The position numbers were made by a program, and so were the translations under genes. 8,173 nt of DNA from Bacteroidia bacterium (GTDB lineage: Bacteria > Bacteroidota > Bacteroidia > Flavobacteriales > Flavobacteriaceae), in the NCBI GenBank assembly GCA_030431085.1, contig JAUIJW010000097.1, positions 1 to 8,173 of the forward strand, given 5' to 3'. Shown piece by piece: positions 5,608-8,173 of this stretch (position 1 is the stretch's first letter; each line of letters opens with the position of its first letter). The notes beneath the pieces are model-generated. The model did no database searches and was not told the DNA's origin. It worked only from the letters and a program-made list of their open reading frames with translations.

Positions 5608-8173
5608 TTAATAGTATTTTGGTTCTTCTGTTTCTACAAATGGGATATCGATATCTAAAAGATGAATTAATATTGCGTCTAATTTTTCAATAAAAAGGGG
5701 CCATAGGTTTTTATCAATGGTAGTACCAAATGGCATAAAGCCTTGCTTAAGATTTTTAAAAGAGATTATTCCTGCCTCAAGATAATCAACATTTCGATTG
5801 TTGACCGTAGTATACATATAGGCATACAGCAACACTTGTAAGCATTTATCGTATTTAGGATCTGTAACTAAGAGATTCCAATCTTTTATTTTTAGATCGG
5901 CTGAGTTTACACGACCTGTTTTATAATCTATAATTCTTAGCACTCCGTTACATTTTTCTATACGATCTATTTGTCCTTTAATAGTTATTGTTTTATTAAT
6001 TTCATTAATAGGATGCTGTATACTAAAATCTTCTTCTAAAGCTAAAACAATAATTTCTTCACCCAAGTCTAACCGTTGTATTTCAAAATCTAAAAAATTA
6101 TGTACATATTGTTGAGCTATTTCATATGAAAGATAGTTTTTTCCAGATTGTATTGAATTAAGAGAATAATTGTTTTTAAATTGATGTTGAATCATCTCGG
6201 AAACTTTACTTTTCATTTGAAGGATATTTTCCTTGAGTAAAATTTGGTTGATCCATGGTTGGTATAAGTATCTTAAAGTTTCATGAATGATAGTGCCAAA
6301 AGTGTTAGCAGCTACATTTTCTTCTACAGTTTTATATTCTTTAACCCCCAATACTTTTCTTTCGTAAAATTGAAAAGGATTTTTAATAAAGAGGTTAATA
6401 GAAGAAGGAGACAGGCCTCGAACAACTAGTTTGTGAAGAGTTTCGATAAGCTCTGCAGATTTTGACACAGATTTTTGATGAGATGCTTCTGAGTTAATTT
6501 TAGGTGTAACACCATCTTGGTGAAATTTTAAATGTTTAAAAGCGCCTTTTTGATATAGAATTTCTAATTCTTGGATGAATCTACTTTTCTCTCCTGCACC
6601 AAAATCATCATAAACAGAATTATAAAGTAGGTATACATTTTGAGAACGTTGTAGAATTCTATAAAAATGATAAGCAAAGACGGCATCTTTTTCTTGATAG
6701 GTGGGCATTCTATAGTCTACATCTGTTTTAATATCAAATGGGATAAATGACTTGCTAGAATGATGTGTTGGTATAATACCTTCGTTTACAGAACAGAGTA
6801 TAACATGATCAAAATCTAATACGCGAGATTCTAATAATCCCATTATTTGCAGACCTTGTAGGGGTTCACCATGAAAATTTATTTTTTCTGAATTTGTAAG
6901 TTGTTTGTAAAAATAAAATAAAGTACTAAGGTTAGAAATATGATGATAGTGAGAATTGAGATTATCTAACTGCGTGAAAATATTTTCAAATTTCAATAAA
7001 TACTCTAGCTCAATAGTATTAAAATTTGAATTGATTTTTAGTTGTAAAATAATACGATGTAACTGTTTAATAATGGCATTAACTTGATTTGGCCAGGAAT
7101 CAAAGATGGGTTGAATAAATTGGCTTAATCGATAAGATTCTTTCGTGGCATCTATAATTTGAGAGGGCTCAAAGAAAAGCGATTTATCACGATATACTTG
7201 ATTTTCTAAATTTTTGATAAATGATTCTTGTTTCAATAATGGAATTTGAAACAAATGATTATGAATTACACCAAAAAGATCCTTATAATAATAGCGTCCG
7301 TTATTTTGTACGGCATTAAGGTGTAGTTTAAAAAGGTTTTCAAAAAAAGTGCTGAAGGGCGTGTCTTTTATAGAAAGGCCCATGGTAATATTAACATGCT
7401 TTACCACTTTAGGCAAAGAATTTAGCATCACGGGTAATAGAGCTTCATTACCCAAGATAACAGCCGTATTACTTAAATGACCTTGTTTGTGGTGGATTTG
7501 CGTTAAAATTTCCGCTACTTCCTTGCATTGGCTAATATTTTTAGGAACACTTCTGGTATATATATGCTTAGGCTGATCTAATTGATTAAATTGCCATTGA
7601 AAATCATGATTGGCGTAGTAAGCCCAATTAGATTTATATTTTTTAATAAAAAAATTGGTGGCTGTTGGATGCTGATTGTGAAAAATATCGGTATCCCAGA
7701 AAATATGTCCTCTATTAGCATGTAAGACCTCCAAAATTATTTTTTCTTCTACTTTAGTAAGTGCATTAAATCCTGCAAATAAGAAGGTTTGACTTGGGTT
7801 GGATATGAGATAATTGGGTAAATGCTTTACGGCATTTTTGGCAATTAAGCCATTATAGCCTATCTGTTTTGATAGCAAGTGCTTTGATAAGTCAATATAT
7901 AATTTTTTAAAACTTAAGTAATGATTAATATAGTTTTGGGTAAGCGCAGTTTTTTGATGTTGCCCCCAATGTTCTATTCTTTTTGCATCAGCTACATAAT
8001 CAAATATCTTTTCTCCATCAATTAACTGTTGATCTATGTCGTTAAAATCTTGTAACAAGGTTTGTGCCCATGGAATAAATTCATTAAAGGAATCTTTATG
8101 TTCATTAATTGGATTGGTGTAGACAGAATAGAACTCAAAGAGTAAATTAAGGTTATCTATGGTTTGAAGTTTA
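5608..8173 (-). CDS. AddB-like PD-(D/E)XK nuclease/helicase-fold repair protein, 5' end outside window
   Basis: Probable nuclease subunit of an AddAB/RecBCD-like double-strand-break resection complex. The frame is open to the right edge: 38 further codons precede the TTG at 8058, beginning KLQTIDNLNLLFEFYS, and no stop intervenes. About 854 residues are therefore visible and the true start lies beyond 8173. Numbering from 8058, the helicase-fold part includes FLFAGFNALTKVEEK (92-106), NTAVILGNEALLPVML (197-212), VNITMGLSIKDTPFS (222-236), and QIMGLLESRVLDFDHV with EGIIP (404-430). The nuclease domain near the C-terminus shows PSSINLFIKNPFQFYE (551-566), FGTIIHE (588-594, H592), GQIDRIE (695-701, D698), the catalytic IIDYKTG (D711, K713) and QVLLY (741-745). 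The Walker A region, if any, is outside the window. The four Fe-S cysteines typical of AddB are not in place: N560 stands where the CPF cysteine would be, and the tail ending EEPKYY has none. Nuclease function is well supported; the exact complex is inferred. Confidence 0.92.
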   Translation of the reverse strand, partial: KLQTIDNLNLLFEFYSVYTNPINEHKDSFNEFIPWAQTLLQDFNDIDQQLIDGEKIFDYVADAKRIEHWGQHQKTALTQNYINHYLSFKKLYIDLSKHLLSKQIGYNGLIAKNAVKHLPNYLISNPSQTFLFAGFNALTKVEEKIILEVLHANRGHIFWDTDIFHNQHPTATNFFIKKYKSNWAYYANHDFQWQFNQLDQPKHIYTRSVPKNISQCKEVAEILTQIHHKQGHLSNTAVILGNEALLPVMLNSLPKVVKHVNITMGLSIKDTPFSTFFENLFKLHLNAVQNNGRYYYKDLFGVIHNHLFQIPLLKQESFIKNLENQVYRDKSLFFEPSQIIDATKESYRLSQFIQPIFDSWPNQVNAIIKQLHRIILQLKINSNFNTIELEYLLKFENIFTQLDNLNSHYHHISNLSTLFYFYKQLTNSEKINFHGEPLQGLQIMGLLESRVLDFDHVILCSVNEGIIPTHHSSKSFIPFDIKTDVDYRMPTYQEKDAVFAYHFYRILQRSQNVYLLYNSVYDDFGAGEKSRFIQELEILYQKGAFKHLKFHQDGVTPKINSEASHQKSVSKSAELIETLHKLVVRGLSPSSINLFIKNPFQFYERKVLGVKEYKTVEENVAANTFGTIIHETLRYLYQPWINQILLKENILQMKSKVSEMIQHQFKNNYSLNSIQSGKNYLSYEIAQQYVHNFLDFEIQRLDLGEEIIVLALEEDFSIQHPINEINKTITIKGQIDRIEKCNGVLRIIDYKTGRVNSADLKIKDWNLLVTDPKYDKCLQVLLYAYMYTTVNNRNVDYLEAGIISFKNLKQGFMPFGTTIDKNLWPLFIEKLDAILIHLLDIDIPFVETEEPKYY

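Overview
The window (about 35% GC by eye) looks like a chromosomal segment from a member of the Bacteroidota, most likely a Flavobacteriaceae species. The support is AT-rich DNA, A-rich leaders without clear Shine-Dalgarno sequences, a secreted protein with a carboxypeptidase-like regulatory domain, a beta-before-alpha ribonucleotide reductase pair, and an AddB-like nuclease of a type familiar from this family. All these calls come from reading the sequence; no database search was run.

Layout, left to right. Positions 1-308 (minus) hold the start of a dGTP triphosphohydrolase gene (dgt) that runs off the left edge. Positions 446-790 (plus) encode a small secreted single-domain protein. A hairpin cluster at 813-868, including a strong bidirectional terminator, separates it from the convergent nrdA (902-3301, minus). 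nrdB (3406-4377, minus) lies upstream of nrdA, so the transcript order is nrdB-nrdA. A 383-bp non-coding stretch (4378-4760) contains the nrdB control region, with one perfect DnaA box, and a terminator for the operon arriving from the right. That operon consists of an AddB-like PD-(D/E)XK nuclease/inactivated-helicase protein (5608 to the right edge, 5' end missing) followed after 4 bp by an alpha/beta hydrolase (4761-5603).

Functionally the window is about DNA precursor supply and DNA repair. NrdA and NrdB make all four dNDPs from NDPs, dGTPase removes excess dNTPs, and the AddB-like protein would process double-strand DNA ends together with a UvrD-type helicase partner expected just outside the right edge. 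The hydrolase has no known place in this scheme, but its tight coupling to the nuclease gene suggests co-expression. I saw no mobile element, CRISPR array, tRNA or rRNA, and the genes are those of an ordinary housekeeping region. The points most worth a second look are the DnaA box before nrdB, the eukaryote-like termini of both reductase subunits, the missing iron-sulfur cysteines of the AddB-like protein, and the nuclease-hydrolase pairing.
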